From Chthoniobacterales bacterium (GTDB lineage: Bacteria; Verrucomicrobiota; Verrucomicrobiia; Chthoniobacterales; UBA10450), in NCBI GenBank assembly GCA_013815325.1, contig JACDGM010000015.1, positions 1 through 52,344 of the forward strand: a DNA stretch of 52,344 nt. Reading direction: 5' to 3'. Under the pieces are notes generated by a model that saw only the letters and a list, made by a program, of their open reading frames with translations, ran no database searches and had not been told where the DNA came from. This document shows positions 1 through 10,648 of the stretch, in pieces; position 1 is the stretch's first letter; every line of letters starts with the position of its first letter. The position numbers and the translations under genes were made by a program.

Positions 1-310
1 GATAGACGCCATTCCCTTGCAGTTCGTGATCTGCCGGGCCGACGATACCGAGGCCGGTCTCATCGGCTCCCTGATTTTTGAAATAAAGGCCGAGCGGGGT
101 GATTGGAGAGCCAACCGTGTAACCGTAGGCTGTGATACTATAGCCGGAGGATGTAAAGGTTTGGCTGGACGAACCGATCTCGCCTTCAGCGCCGGATGGA
201 TTCAGATTCCAAGTAACGATCGTGGCCCAAGCTGACGAAGCGGCAAACACGAAAAAAACGGCAAACGCCGCGAGCGATTTTGCGGCAAGAGGAACACGAT
301 TATTTTTCAT
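1..310 (-). CDS. PEP-CTERM-like exported protein, N-terminal part (runs off the left edge)
   Basis: Reading leftward from an ATG at 308-310, the frame stays open to the window edge for about 103 residues. It begins with a basic MKNNR start and a hydrophobic stretch ending ASSAWA, a clear signal peptide. The mature part is Gly/Ser/Thr rich, with segments such as GSSSQTFTSSGYSITAYGY and LGLYFKNQGADETGLGI. This resembles the N-terminal part of secreted proteins that carry a C-terminal PEP-CTERM sorting tag in Verrucomicrobiota, but the tag itself would lie outside the window. Function is unknown; probably exported and surface-associated. A 38-bp block at 395-432 is shared with the upstream region of the next minus-strand gene. 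Confidence 0.75.
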   Translation of the reverse strand, partial: MKNNRVPLAAKSLAAFAVFFVFAASSAWATIVTWNLNPSGAEGEIGSSSQTFTSSGYSITAYGYTVGSPITPLGLYFKNQGADETGLGIVGPADHELQGNGVY

Positions 311-394
311 GGCGATTCGAGGGCGATTCATTTGTTCTCTTACGAAATCAGGAAGGGTAATTTTTGTTCTTGCTGATGTTCGTTTTGTCATAAC

Positions 395-432
395 TGATTC
401 TCAGGGTCAATAATTATAATCATGCCAATTAT
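395..432 (-). promoter_or_regulatory. Shared upstream box (Fur-like TGAGAATCA half-site), copy 1
   Basis: On the minus strand this block contains TTGGCATGA, then TTGACC followed directly by TGAGAATCA after one base. The same elements with identical spacing occur at 1580-1617 upstream of the other exported protein gene (about 29 of 38 positions match by eye). TGAGAATCA resembles half of a Fur box, and the block starts and ends with TGATT/AATCA. The remaining 311-719 stretch holds no gene that I can support apart from the terminator at 673-695. Confidence 0.45.
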
Positions 433-672
433 CGGCCTGATTTGGTCATCGTGCCGAGAGCTCCCTGATTGCAAGCGGAATAATCTTTGCGTGCCGCGAA
501 AGTTGTGGGGTTCCGAGGCGGCGTGCTCTGAGGCTTGCACAAATAATGCTGGGATGTGCCATGCTCTAACGGGCTACATTAATGGCATGTCGAGTCTTTT
601 CGACCCCGACCCAGGACACTACTTGATACTTCTTGTTGGGACCGGCGTGCACACTTCTCCTTGCAAAGAAAA

Positions 673-695
673 CGGCCGCCTCATGGAGGCGGCCG
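673..695 (-). terminator. Rho-independent terminator downstream of the PEP-CTERM gene
   Basis: A perfect 10-bp stem, CGGCCGCCTC paired with GAGGCGGCCG, closes a 3-nt loop. On the minus strand it is followed by TTTTCTTT. It sits about 25 bases beyond the stop codon of the minus-strand gene ending at 720, so it most likely ends that transcript. Confidence 0.8.
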
Positions 696-719
696 CATCC
701 CTAACCTAACCCACAGAAA

Positions 720-1523
720 TCAATCTTCGATTTTCACGAGGGCGAGCTGCGCCATCCGCCGGCGCCTTAGCAGGTGGGTGAATCCAACCGCCGCAAGCAA
801 GCTCACGATCGGATAAAGCCCTCCAACCTCGGGCACAGGGGTCAGGTTTGGAACTCGCGCCCACTCTTCAAATCCGCCTTCAGTCGATCCATCGGCGGTC
901 ACTTGATCCCCGAATCGGCTGAACAGATAGACGAAGTCGGAGCCTTTCGCGCCAGCGAAGGCCGAGACCGGAATGTAGGCGAACATATCGCCCGACCCGC
1001 TGCCACTGTTGCGCGAGGCATCCAATAGAACATAGCTCTCACCCGAGCCGTCCAGGCTCCAGCGCAGCGTGCCGAGTGATGCGACGTCGGTGGTGGTTTT
1101 GCCGCCGGTGGAGGAGGTGTAAAACTCAAGTCGATCCAGGGAGATAAACGATTTATTGCCGCCCGGCTCGTTCACATCGAGTTGCAGTTTAAAATAAGCG
1201 GTGCCTCCGATCGTGACCTCCGTGCTCTGCAAGTCCGAGAATTGGATGTCATGAGTCCAGATCCCCGCCTTGTCGTCGAAGGCCTCCCCCCCCGAAGTGT
1301 TATAGCCTTGCTCTGTGGCGTTCGCTTGGACGCGGACAAAAGGGTCAAGCACGCCGGTACCGGTGGGCCGGGCAGCGGTCCAGTCGAACTGCCCACCGTT
1401 GACCATTCCGCTTTCATTGTTGCCCGTGAGATCGATAACGGTGGCATTCGCCGCGAGGGAAAAGGCAGCGAGACCGGCTGCCACGAGCGCCGCTGCGGTT
1501 TTTTGAGAGGTGCAGTTATTCAT
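720..1523 (-). CDS. PEP-CTERM-type exported protein
   Basis: About 267 residues from the ATG at 1523 (MNNCTSQKT). An earlier in-frame start at 1595 would put a non-signal extension in front of the signal peptide and is less likely. A signal peptide ends near SLAANA. The mature region is Gly/Ser/Thr rich with no catalytic motif that I recognise. The C-terminus has VPEVGG, then a hydrophobic segment LYPIVSLLAAVGF and a basic cluster LLRRRR: the tripartite layout of an exosortase sorting tag (PEP, membrane helix, Arg-rich end). The extra tail MAQLALVKIED after the Arg cluster is unusual. It is probably anchored, then processed by an exosortase encoded elsewhere. An upstream Fur-like box suggests iron or stress control (inference). 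Confidence 0.8.
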   Translation of the reverse strand: MNNCTSQKTAAALVAAGLAAFSLAANATVIDLTGNNESGMVNGGQFDWTAARPTGTGVLDPFVRVQANATEQGYNTSGGEAFDDKAGIWTHDIQFSDLQSTEVTIGGTAYFKLQLDVNEPGGNKSFISLDRLEFYTSSTGGKTTTDVASLGTLRWSLDGSGESYVLLDASRNSGSGSGDMFAYIPVSAFAGAKGSDFVYLFSRFGDQVTADGSTEGGFEEWARVPNLTPVPEVGGLYPIVSLLAAVGFTHLLRRRRMAQLALVKIED

Positions 1524-1579
1524 GATTAGCTTTTGTTTTTTGAGGACTGTTTTGATGACAAAATCATTTTTCTTACAAA

Positions 1580-1617
1580 TGATTCTCAAGGTCAACTATC
1601 ATTTTCATGCCAACTAT
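1580..1617 (-). promoter_or_regulatory. Shared upstream box (Fur-like TGAGAATCA half-site), copy 2
   Basis: Second copy of the block at 395-432, with the same 25-bp offset between TGAGAATCA (1580-1588 on the minus strand) and the GGCATGA element. It lies 57 bp upstream of the ATG at 1523, a normal promoter/operator distance. The remaining 1618-1926 region, upstream of the pilin operon, shows nothing further that I can name. Confidence 0.45.
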
Positions 1618-1926
1618 AATCTCCATGTACTGATTTCGCTTGTTTTCCCTCGTGGGACACCTGTTATTTTTTTCGCGACCCGCCGGGTGGCCTAAAGTTT
1701 CTCAGACCCGGATTGAGGGGCATGGACATTGCTACCCACCCTGTCTTGTCAGGGTCCCCTGCAGGAAAAATTCCGGACAGGCTCCCGGTCTAGCTTCGCT
1801 CGCGCGCTGCGGCCGTTTGATCCCACGGGACCGCTGATCCCGCTCTTAAGAATGCCGCTGGATCCCACGCTGGCACGCTCGCTGCTTTATTTGTCGCGAA
1901 TAATTCCCGATTCTCGCGAGCACGGT

Positions 1927-2466
1927 ATGTTTTCTCTTTCTCACAGACGACCCATCCCTGCAGACGCGCCGGATGGCGCCGCGATAATTTGCCGGTCGCG
2001 CACCTCCGGCGTCGCACTGGTTGAGGCAATGGTCGCGGTGATGCTCTTGACCCTTACTATCATCGTTTCCACGCAGGCGATGCTGCAGACTAATCGGCAG
2101 GCGGCGCAGATGCGGACAATGGCAGCGGCGCGCGGGATCGTGCAGCGTAATATTGATACGGCGCTCACCGTGGCGTGGGATTCTACGGCAGAGCCGCCGA
2201 TCCTGGCTCTCACGGGCGGAATCCCCGCGAGTTACAACGATGGCTCGCCCGACCCCGCCGGCTCCGACAACGTGCAGATCGCCACGATGCAAGATGACGC
2301 GACGGCGACTGGCCCAGTTACAGGCACCATGACGCGCACTGTGACCAATGTTTCCACGGGCAATCCCGTCGCCACTCTGCGACGGATCACGATCCAGCTA
2401 GATTACAGTTATAACTCCCGCCCTTACTCGATCCAGATGACGACAGAGCGAGCCATTGACGACTAG
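1927..2466 (+). CDS. Type IV prepilin-like / pseudopilin protein (PilV-like)
   Basis: About 179 residues from the ATG at 1927. Further in-frame starts upstream would add 66 residues without pilin character. After a 30-residue leader comes SGVALVEAMVAVMLLTLTIIV, cut here to its core: Gly at the cleavage site, Glu at +5 and a hydrophobic helix, the class III (prepilin peptidase, PilD-processed) signal. The rest is Thr/Ala rich and pilin-like. It is the first gene of an operon with a second prepilin (2468), a PilX-like protein (3419) and an exported protein (5336). Likely a minor pilin or pseudopilin of a type IV pilus or type II secretion-like machine whose core genes lie elsewhere. Confidence 0.8.
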   Translation: MFSLSHRRPIPADAPDGAAIICRSRTSGVALVEAMVAVMLLTLTIIVSTQAMLQTNRQAAQMRTMAAARGIVQRNIDTALTVAWDSTAEPPILALTGGIPASYNDGSPDPAGSDNVQIATMQDDATATGPVTGTMTRTVTNVSTGNPVATLRRITIQLDYSYNSRPYSIQMTTERAIDD

Positions 2467-2467
2467 A

Positions 2468-3412
2468 ATGCAGGCGCTCCGTCAACCCTATTACCAGCAG
2501 TCGGCTTTTACTCTCGTTGAAATCCTCGTCGCTCTCGGCGTCCTCTCAGTGGTGGGCACCGTGGCGATGAGCTACATGGGGAGCCAGACGTTTCTCTTCG
2601 CCAAGAATACGTCGCTGAATCAGTCGCACGCTTCGGTGCGTTCGGAGCTCGATCGGTTGACCAACGAACTGCAACAGGCACAGAGCCCGCCTATTTTGAC
2701 CGATACGAGCGGGGTGGCAACGGGAGTGACGCCGGCGGCTGGTCTGCAATTCGACCGTCTAGTCGGAGATCCGTATGTAATAACCTATCCGGGATCTCCA
2801 GGTCTCGCGGCAACGGATACGAGCGTGACGGTGACCCGTTCGACCAATATTTTAGCTTCGGCGCCGATTCCGCGACCGGGTGATGTTTTGCTTATCGATC
2901 CCCCGACCGGCCCACCCATCCGAGCGCAGGTTGCCAGTGTCGCGGCGGGCGTGATCGATGCGACGGCCAAGCGCCAATCGATCACCCTGACTTTTGTCGC
3001 CCCGCTCGGGGTGGCGATCGACTGGAGAAATCCGCCAGACACTCCGCCACAACAGAAGACAGCCAAACTCGTTCGGCGGGAGGCCTTCATCGTGATGCCA
3101 TCGGGCGGTAGAAATGGGCTTCGTTTTTATGGGAGCTTCGAGCCACTGCCACCCGTAACTCTGGCCGCGATCTTAAATGATCCTTCTCAATACGTTGTTA
3201 TCACCGACGCAGTGAGCACGGCGGTTCCCGTCAGTGGGCCAGCCGATGCAACCCCTTTTTCCATCGACACGACGGGCGGTAACAGGCTGGTCACGGCGAA
3301 CCTTGGTACGCAGGCACAGGATTACGTTAAGTCGCTTGCTAACAAGCAAGCGGCGAATTCTTTCAACACCTTCGTCAGAATCACGACCACGCTTCCTTCT
3401 CGGCAACGTTAA
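2468..3412 (+). CDS. Prepilin-like protein (PilW-like minor pilin)
   Basis: About 314 residues from the ATG at 2468, just after the stop of the preceding gene at 2466; a TTG at 2456 is an alternative. The N-terminus has a short leader and then SAFTLVEILVALGVLSVVG: Ala instead of Gly at -1, Phe at +1, Glu at +5, and a hydrophobic helix. This is the canonical prepilin N-methylation signal. The C-terminal part is a long non-catalytic domain. Its length and its place between a PilV-like and a PilX-like gene fit PilW-type minor pilins. It is translationally close to its neighbours (1 bp upstream gap, 6 bp downstream). Confidence 0.8.
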   Translation: MQALRQPYYQQSAFTLVEILVALGVLSVVGTVAMSYMGSQTFLFAKNTSLNQSHASVRSELDRLTNELQQAQSPPILTDTSGVATGVTPAAGLQFDRLVGDPYVITYPGSPGLAATDTSVTVTRSTNILASAPIPRPGDVLLIDPPTGPPIRAQVASVAAGVIDATAKRQSITLTFVAPLGVAIDWRNPPDTPPQQKTAKLVRREAFIVMPSGGRNGLRFYGSFEPLPPVTLAAILNDPSQYVVITDAVSTAVPVSGPADATPFSIDTTGGNRLVTANLGTQAQDYVKSLANKQAANSFNTFVRITTTLPSRQR

Positions 3413-3418
3413 GATCAG

Positions 3419-5326
3419 ATGATGAAAAACTCGAAAGTCGCCAATCCGTCTGTCTCCCGGCGGTTTGTTCGTACCACCCTCTTTATCGCGCCCTCACCAT
3501 GCGCCGGCAGCGGTCTGCTCATTGTCATGTGTATCCTGGCGGTCGTCTCGGTGTTCATCGCTGTGGCCATCAACAACACGAGTGGAACTGCCCGGCTAAG
3601 CGCAAGCGCGCGGAATTATGTGAACGTGGAAAAGGCGACCGAAGGCGCGATCGAACATGGCTTTGGCCTTTGGAAGGCGCGCACCGTGGGAAAGAACCGG
3701 CCGCTTACCACGTCAGAAGCAAATGCCACCCTGGGTGCTCCGGCTTTTCCAGGCATGAGTTACGGGACAGCTGCCCAGAAGGGGCCGCTGGCGATCACCG
3801 CGATAGACGAATACGGAGCACCGGCGGCCAGCGCTACGCGCATATATACGAACCTGCTTTCCTACCCAGGGTTTCGTGGATTTACCTACCGCTATCTCGT
3901 GAGCGCAAAGATGCGGCAAACGATTACCTTTGGCAGCGGTGCGGTCGCTGGAGTGACCCGGCGCGTCGAATACACAGAGGTTCCGCTTTTCCAATCCATG
4001 TTTTTCTTCGAGGGCGATCTGGCAATCGCCCAGCCGGCGCAAATCATGATCAGCGGGCTCATTCATACCAATTCGGATCTCTATCTCAACGGCTCTCAGT
4101 ACGGCTCGCTGACCGTCGGCGGAAACGCGTCCTACTCGGGGAACTATACCGATACCATCGATCCCCCCTCCATCAATACCTGGAACCCTTGGGATCCGGG
4201 AGCGAAGGTTCCTCCCATTTATCCTAATGGACAAGATGCCCAACTTTCCAAGGTCTCACGGATGGAGCCATTCGGCGATAAACCCTCAGCCGTGCTGGAT
4301 ACGACAGATACCAATCCTAACAACGATACGTTTCGGGAGTTAATCGAGCCCCCTGTAGCCGGGTTTCCAGACCCACCAGAAATCGCCCAGCGCCGCGTCT
4401 ATAACAAGGCGGGTATCGAGATCGAGATCAACACTAAGGCCGATACAAGCGTGCCTCCAGTTACGACCACGGCTGTGACCGTGCGGACAAAGAACGGCAC
4501 CAAGTTCGGCAAGGCCGAGGCGCCACAAATAAACACAGACTTGAAAAGCGCGGTCAGCAAAACTTCTTTCTGGGACCAGCGCGAGGGGAAAACGGTGACC
4601 GTGGCGAATGTCGACATGGCACAAGTCGCCGCGGTTCTCAACAGCAGCGGCGTGACCGGTTTTAATGACATTCTTTACGTCCACGACACGACCCTGGCCG
4701 GGGACGATCCAAACCCGAAGGCGGTGCGCCTCCAGAATGGAGGGGTCCTCCCCGACGACCCTCGTGGTCTCACGATTGCCAGTGAGAATCCGGTGTATAT
4801 CCAGGGAGACTACAATACCGGGACGGTTAGCGACCCGACTGCCGTCCCAGCCAACGCCAGCGGAAATCCAACCAACACGGATTCTCCCGTCGTACCCGGC
4901 TATACTCAGAAACCCGCCGCGGTTATTGCCGATGCTGTCATGCTTCTTTCCAATAATTGGAATGACGCCAATGCCAGTCTTGGCCTGAGTAGCCGGCCGG
5001 CTACGAATACCACCTACAACACAGCAATCATGTCTGGGTTTATGCCATCGGGTTGGACCCCGCCGAGCGGCGCACCCTATGGTTACTCGGGCGGAGCGAT
5101 CAACTTCCCGCGATTCCTGGAGACATGGAATAACAGGAGTTGCACCTACTACGGTTCGATGGTGGAGCTCTTCGAGAGCAAGGTCTTCACCGGTGAGTGG
5201 GACACCGGCAATATCTATGCGCCGCCAAAACGTCGCTGGAATTTTGACACTCTCTTTAGCTCCTCGCCGCCCCCGGGAAGCCTCGACGCGGTGGTTATCA
5301 CCCGTGGCAGTTGGGCCAAGTTCTAA
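3419..5326 (+). CDS. PilX-like membrane-anchored pilus assembly protein
   Basis: About 635 residues. A cytoplasmic leader of about 35 residues is followed by one hydrophobic helix (GLLIVMCILAVVSVFIAVAI, about residues 31-50), with no class III cleavage signal. The layout matches PilX N-domain proteins that anchor in the inner membrane beside minor pilins, although most PilX proteins are far shorter. The C-terminal 580 residues are rich in Thr, Pro, Asn and Gly and contain HTNSDLYLNGS and YIQGDYNTG, suggesting a beta-rich extracytoplasmic domain. Position in the pilin operon (6 bp after the PilW-like gene) supports a role in pseudopilus assembly. The large antisense frame over 4340-5449 is a shadow. 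Confidence 0.7.
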   Translation: MMKNSKVANPSVSRRFVRTTLFIAPSPCAGSGLLIVMCILAVVSVFIAVAINNTSGTARLSASARNYVNVEKATEGAIEHGFGLWKARTVGKNRPLTTSEANATLGAPAFPGMSYGTAAQKGPLAITAIDEYGAPAASATRIYTNLLSYPGFRGFTYRYLVSAKMRQTITFGSGAVAGVTRRVEYTEVPLFQSMFFFEGDLAIAQPAQIMISGLIHTNSDLYLNGSQYGSLTVGGNASYSGNYTDTIDPPSINTWNPWDPGAKVPPIYPNGQDAQLSKVSRMEPFGDKPSAVLDTTDTNPNNDTFRELIEPPVAGFPDPPEIAQRRVYNKAGIEIEINTKADTSVPPVTTTAVTVRTKNGTKFGKAEAPQINTDLKSAVSKTSFWDQREGKTVTVANVDMAQVAAVLNSSGVTGFNDILYVHDTTLAGDDPNPKAVRLQNGGVLPDDPRGLTIASENPVYIQGDYNTGTVSDPTAVPANASGNPTNTDSPVVPGYTQKPAAVIADAVMLLSNNWNDANASLGLSSRPATNTTYNTAIMSGFMPSGWTPPSGAPYGYSGGAINFPRFLETWNNRSCTYYGSMVELFESKVFTGEWDTGNIYAPPKRRWNFDTLFSSSPPPGSLDAVVITRGSWAKF

Positions 5327-5335
5327 ATCCGGCAT

Positions 5336-7463
<2,128 letters not shown>

Positions 7464-7472
7464 GTGTCGTTA

Positions 7473-7566
7473 GTTGAGAGCTGAGAATCTTAAAATGCGA
7501 CCCGCTTCCCCTATGGCTTCTTCTTTTTCCGTCTCTCAACTCTCAACCCTCAACTCTCAACTTCCC
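7473..7566. repeat. CTCAAC tract with inverted GTTGAGAG partner between atpD and atpC
   Basis: The sequence GTTGAGAG at 7473-7480 is followed by several tandem CTCAAC units (about 7535-7560), which can pair with it. The tract sits directly in front of atpC. Such low-complexity CTCAAC runs are, to my knowledge, common between genes in Verrucomicrobiota. It may form an RNA hairpin that sets the atpD:atpC expression ratio, but that is conjecture. Confidence 0.55.
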
Positions 7567-7570
7567 TAAA

Positions 7571-7978
7571 ATGCGCACGCTCCGATTAGAAATTGTCACG
7601 CCGGAGGCAAAAGCCTACTCCGAAGACGTCGAGATGGTCGTCCTCCCAGGCATGGACGGCGAGCTTGGGGTTTATCCGCAGCACGTTCCGGTGCTGACTA
7701 CGCTCAAGCCGGGCGAGCTGCGCGTTTTCAAAGGCGGCGCCCAAACCTCGCTCGCGGTCGGCGAAGGTTTTGCCGAGATCACCAGTGACTCCATTTCGGT
7801 CCTTACCGACATGGCGCTCGAATCGTCCACCATCGATGAAGCCGCCGCCGAGGAGGCGGTCGCGCGTGCCCAAGCCGCGATGAAAGAAGATCACGGGGCG
7901 GAGGAAGTCGCTTCCATTCAGGCGTCGTTGCAAAAGGCGCTTGCCCAATTGCACGTCAAACGCCGGCAACGACACTAG
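7571..7978 (+). CDS. atpC: F1Fo ATP synthase subunit epsilon
   Basis: About 135 residues, the normal length. The N-terminal beta-sandwich has LRLEIVTPEAKAYSEDVEMV and the family motif LPGMDGELGVYPQHVPVLT. A C-terminal helical hairpin follows (EEAVARAQAAMKED...). It forms part of the central stalk and inhibits ATP hydrolysis. It lies 107 bp after atpD, separated by a CTCAAC repeat tract, and shortly before lpxI. Confidence 0.95.
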   Translation: MRTLRLEIVTPEAKAYSEDVEMVVLPGMDGELGVYPQHVPVLTTLKPGELRVFKGGAQTSLAVGEGFAEITSDSISVLTDMALESSTIDEAAAEEAVARAQAAMKEDHGAEEVASIQASLQKALAQLHVKRRQRH

Positions 7979-7995
7979 TTGCCTCGTTAGGCCGA

Positions 7996-8817
7996 ATGGC
8001 CGGCGAAATGCAAACGGCAGACGCGCTCGGGATCATCGCCGGCAACGGCGTTTATCCGCTTCTGCTTGCGGACGCGGCCCGCGTCGCGGGCGTGAAAAAA
8101 ATCATCGTCGCGGCTTTCACCGGCGAAACATCCGCGGAGATCACCAACCGCGCCGACGAGATCGTGTGGCTGCGCGTCGGCCAGCTCGGCAAGCTCCTTA
8201 ATTTCTTCCGCGAGGCGAACGTCAGGCACGCGATCATGGCGGGACAGATCGCGCCCGGAAACCTCTTCAGTCTCCGTCCCGATCTCAAAGCGATGGTCTT
8301 GCTCGCGCGCCTGAAACAGCGCAATGCCGCATCGATCTTCGGCGCGATCGCCGATCAACTCGCGGACCTCCAGATCGAGCTGCTTGCGGCCACGACCTTC
8401 CTCGATCATCTCCTCGCGCCTGTCGGACAGATCGCCGGCCCAACATTGAAGGCGCGCGAAGAAGACGACATCGCCTTTGGTTTCGAAATCGCGAAACACC
8501 TCAGCGCGCTCGATGTCGGCCAGACGATCGTCGTCAAGAACGGCACCGTCCTCGCCGTCGAAGCGTTTGAAGGCACAAACGCAGCGATCCAGCGCGGCGG
8601 CTCGTTAGGCAAGAAAAACGTTATTGTCATCAAGGTCACGAAGCCAAATCAGGACATGCGCTTCGATGTCCCGGTCATCGGCGCCGAGACACTGCGCGTC
8701 GCCGCGGAGGCGAGAGTGCGCGCGATCGCGATCGAAGCCAGCCGCACCCTGCTCCTCGAAAAAGCCGCGCTGATCGATCTCGCCGAGCGCTCGAAAATTT
8801 CTCTCGTCGGCCGGTGA
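7996..8817 (+). CDS. lpxI: UDP-2,3-diacylglucosamine pyrophosphatase LpxI
   Basis: About 273 residues; the first conserved segment LGIIAGNGVYPLLLADAA lies 10 residues after the start. Other LpxI (DUF1009) features are RHAIMAGQIAPGNL in the N-domain and, in the C-domain, AFEGTNAAIQRGG and KVTKPNQDMRFDVPVIG. The enzyme hydrolyses UDP-2,3-diacylglucosamine to lipid X plus UMP in lipid A synthesis, in place of LpxH. So the cell makes lipid A, consistent with a Gram-negative envelope. Two copies of TCGTTAGGC lie in and just before this gene (7984 and 8602, the latter encoding Ser-Leu-Gly with the TTA codon), and another follows it at 8834. Confidence 0.93.
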   Translation: MAGEMQTADALGIIAGNGVYPLLLADAARVAGVKKIIVAAFTGETSAEITNRADEIVWLRVGQLGKLLNFFREANVRHAIMAGQIAPGNLFSLRPDLKAMVLLARLKQRNAASIFGAIADQLADLQIELLAATTFLDHLLAPVGQIAGPTLKAREEDDIAFGFEIAKHLSALDVGQTIVVKNGTVLAVEAFEGTNAAIQRGGSLGKKNVIVIKVTKPNQDMRFDVPVIGAETLRVAAEARVRAIAIEASRTLLLEKAALIDLAERSKISLVGR

Positions 8818-8961
8818 CGCAGAACAGCAGGGCTCGTTAGGCAAGGGTGGCGCACCGGTTCGCCCGCCCAGCTCGTCGTCCAGCGCAGCGGTGGGATCCC
8901 CATAAGCAGCGCCCTGAGAATTTTCTCGACTTGGCGTTGACGCGCAGAATAATATCCAAAA

Positions 8962-9273
8962 ATGGAAAATGAACTGGTGGACGTGAAGGAACCGATTCGG
9001 GCTTTTATTCTGGAATACGCCGCTGGTCGAGGCTTGACCGAGTTGAAGGATGACGACCTCATTTTGAAGACCGATGTTATCGATTCTCTCGGCTCATTCC
9101 GGCTCATCGCCTTTCTGGAGGAGACTTTTCCTCTGACGATTGAAGACACCGACATGGATCCGGACAACTTTCAAACCCTCAACGATGTTGAGAGTTTCGT
9201 CTTCGCCAAGCTAGGGAAGACTAATGGCAAGGCGGAGCACGCCGATCACGCGTCGCTTGCGGCTGTCAGTTGA
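8962..9273 (+). CDS. Acyl carrier protein-like protein
   Basis: About 103 residues. The motif VIDSLGSFRLIAFLEE contains the Asp-Ser-Leu phosphopantetheine site, with the Ser near residue 41, followed by the helix II acidic face. FPLTIEDTDMDPDNFQTLNDVESFV matches helix III of ACPs. It is somewhat longer than housekeeping AcpP, with a Lys/His-rich tail, so it is likely a specialised carrier. It stands alone on the plus strand, 144 bp after lpxI and convergent with the LpxL-like acyltransferase gene (9454-10398). It could carry acyl or beta-ketoacyl groups for the KAS III-like pair at 16-18 kb (inference). Confidence 0.85.
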   Translation: MENELVDVKEPIRAFILEYAAGRGLTELKDDDLILKTDVIDSLGSFRLIAFLEETFPLTIEDTDMDPDNFQTLNDVESFVFAKLGKTNGKAEHADHASLAAVS

Positions 9274-9453
9274 AGACAGATCGAACGTGTGGTTATCAGC
9301 GAGTTTCGACCGCGCGACCGACAGAGGCCCGAGCCCAGACTGCGGAAGGCCATAGCGAGAAGCTTCCTCCGTTAGCAGGTGCTCGCCTATTCCGCTGGCG
9401 TTCGGCAGTTGTCTCCAGGGTGGTCCCATCAACGACCTTCGGGCGCGTACGAA

Positions 9454-10398
9454 CTAAAGGTTAATATCGGAGGCTCCATCCACGACTGACGGCGAGATGC
9501 TGGATAGGAATGTCTCGTTGCATTGCTCCGGATAACGCACAACGACCTTTCGAAATTCCTTCAGCAAATGAGCAGCGGCAGCTTCCAGGTCGGGCGAGTT
9601 GCCAAGATAATTGCCAGGCACCGGATCGCCGAAGTGAATGGTATAGCTCCACGATGCCGTCTCCACGATCAAACAAGGAATCAGTTCAGCGCCTGCCAGC
9701 GCCGCGAGACGAATCGCCCCGGCCGCCACCCGGAATAGGTGATTATCGAAAGGAACATTAATTTGTATCCCGCGATCAACATCCACCTCCACGAGCAGCC
9801 GCCGGCCCGGTCCGAGTAATTGCCGAACGTGCGCAACGCGGGGCAGCGGGACCATCTCGTCCACGTGGAGAAACACCGGCACGTCGGCCGGAGGGCTCAA
9901 GGCGTACTGATACTTCGTTAGGCTGTCTCGCGAACCGGGAGCGAAGCCTCGAATCGTAGTTGTGACAATGCCATGCGCGCGTAACCAGTAAGGCAGTATC
10001 TCCGATGGTCCGAAATGCAATGTAGCCAGGACCAGTCCCCTGCCTTCCCATAATCCGCTAAGATGACTCCTACCTTCCAGGCGACACCGGCTCAGCCAGC
10101 GCGAGGTGTGAAGGCGATCCGGCCAAAGGTGGACGAGTTCTGCGTGAGACAGGCCAAGGCCCTGGCGCATAAAGAAAGAGACAGGCTTGGGGTGCCATAT
10201 CTTTGGGAAGCGTCGCCATAAGGTCAGCGGTTCGCTCCGGAGGAGCTGTAGCAGATCCCAAGCTGCGGCCGGCGGCCTAAGCAAAAGGCTTAGCACACTT
10301 AGGGGGAGAACGCGCTCGGCAAATCGCAAGAGATAGAAACCCATCCAGGCGAACGCTGATGTTGAGCTAGTGACCAGTCTTTTTCCCGGGAACGCCAC
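9454..10398 (-). CDS. LpxL/HtrB-like lysophospholipid acyltransferase
   Basis: About 314 residues. The segment LATLHFGPSEILPYW carries an H-X4-E acyltransferase box like that of the lipid A late acyltransferases. It is followed by substrate/acyl-binding blocks around RGF and RRLLVEVDVDRG, and the later FGDPVPGNY resembles the family's C-terminal strand. An N-terminal hydrophobic stretch (AFAWMGFYLLRFAERVLPLSVL) suggests membrane attachment. It would transfer an acyl chain from ACP to a lipid or glycolipid acceptor. It contains one TCGTTAGGC copy (9915). It is convergent with the ACP gene and, with the ACP, forms the left side of the lipid/glycan region. Confidence 0.8.
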   Translation of the reverse strand: MAFPGKRLVTSSTSAFAWMGFYLLRFAERVLPLSVLSLLLRPPAAAWDLLQLLRSEPLTLWRRFPKIWHPKPVSFFMRQGLGLSHAELVHLWPDRLHTSRWLSRCRLEGRSHLSGLWEGRGLVLATLHFGPSEILPYWLRAHGIVTTTIRGFAPGSRDSLTKYQYALSPPADVPVFLHVDEMVPLPRVAHVRQLLGPGRRLLVEVDVDRGIQINVPFDNHLFRVAAGAIRLAALAGAELIPCLIVETASWSYTIHFGDPVPGNYLGNSPDLEAAAAHLLKEFRKVVVRYPEQCNETFLSSISPSVVDGASDINL

Positions 10399-10516
10399 AA
10401 CTACATCGACCTTTCTCTCAGGCTCACGTGCCCGAGTTACGGCTAAACGCCTTCCAAGAGGCGGCCTCCTTGCGAAGGCGAACTGGACTTATCTTTGAAC
10501 GAGCAAGCAACCTGGA

Positions 10517-10642
10517 AGTCATCTCATAAATGTGCCGCGACGCGTGTCATCCGAACGCAGCGAGGGACCTCACGGGCCATCCCGGGGTTATCCGGAAGGT
10601 TCTTCGCTGCGCTCAGAATGACAATCCTATTTACGAGATCGC
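10517..10642. repeat. 126-bp inverted-repeat element, copy 1
   Basis: Nearly the same as 19785-19910 and in the same orientation. The ends, ATCTCATAA and TTACGAGAT, are imperfect inverted repeats. Internally, GCAGCGAGGGACCT can pair with AGGTTCTTCGCTGC. It therefore looks like a MITE or large REP-type hairpin. The core (GTCATCC..GCAGCGAGGGACCTC) resembles dispersed palindromic repeats that I know from many environmental genomes. It lies downstream of the phosphatase-superfamily gene and may end its transcript. Confidence 0.8.
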
Positions 10643-10648
10643 TTCCAG

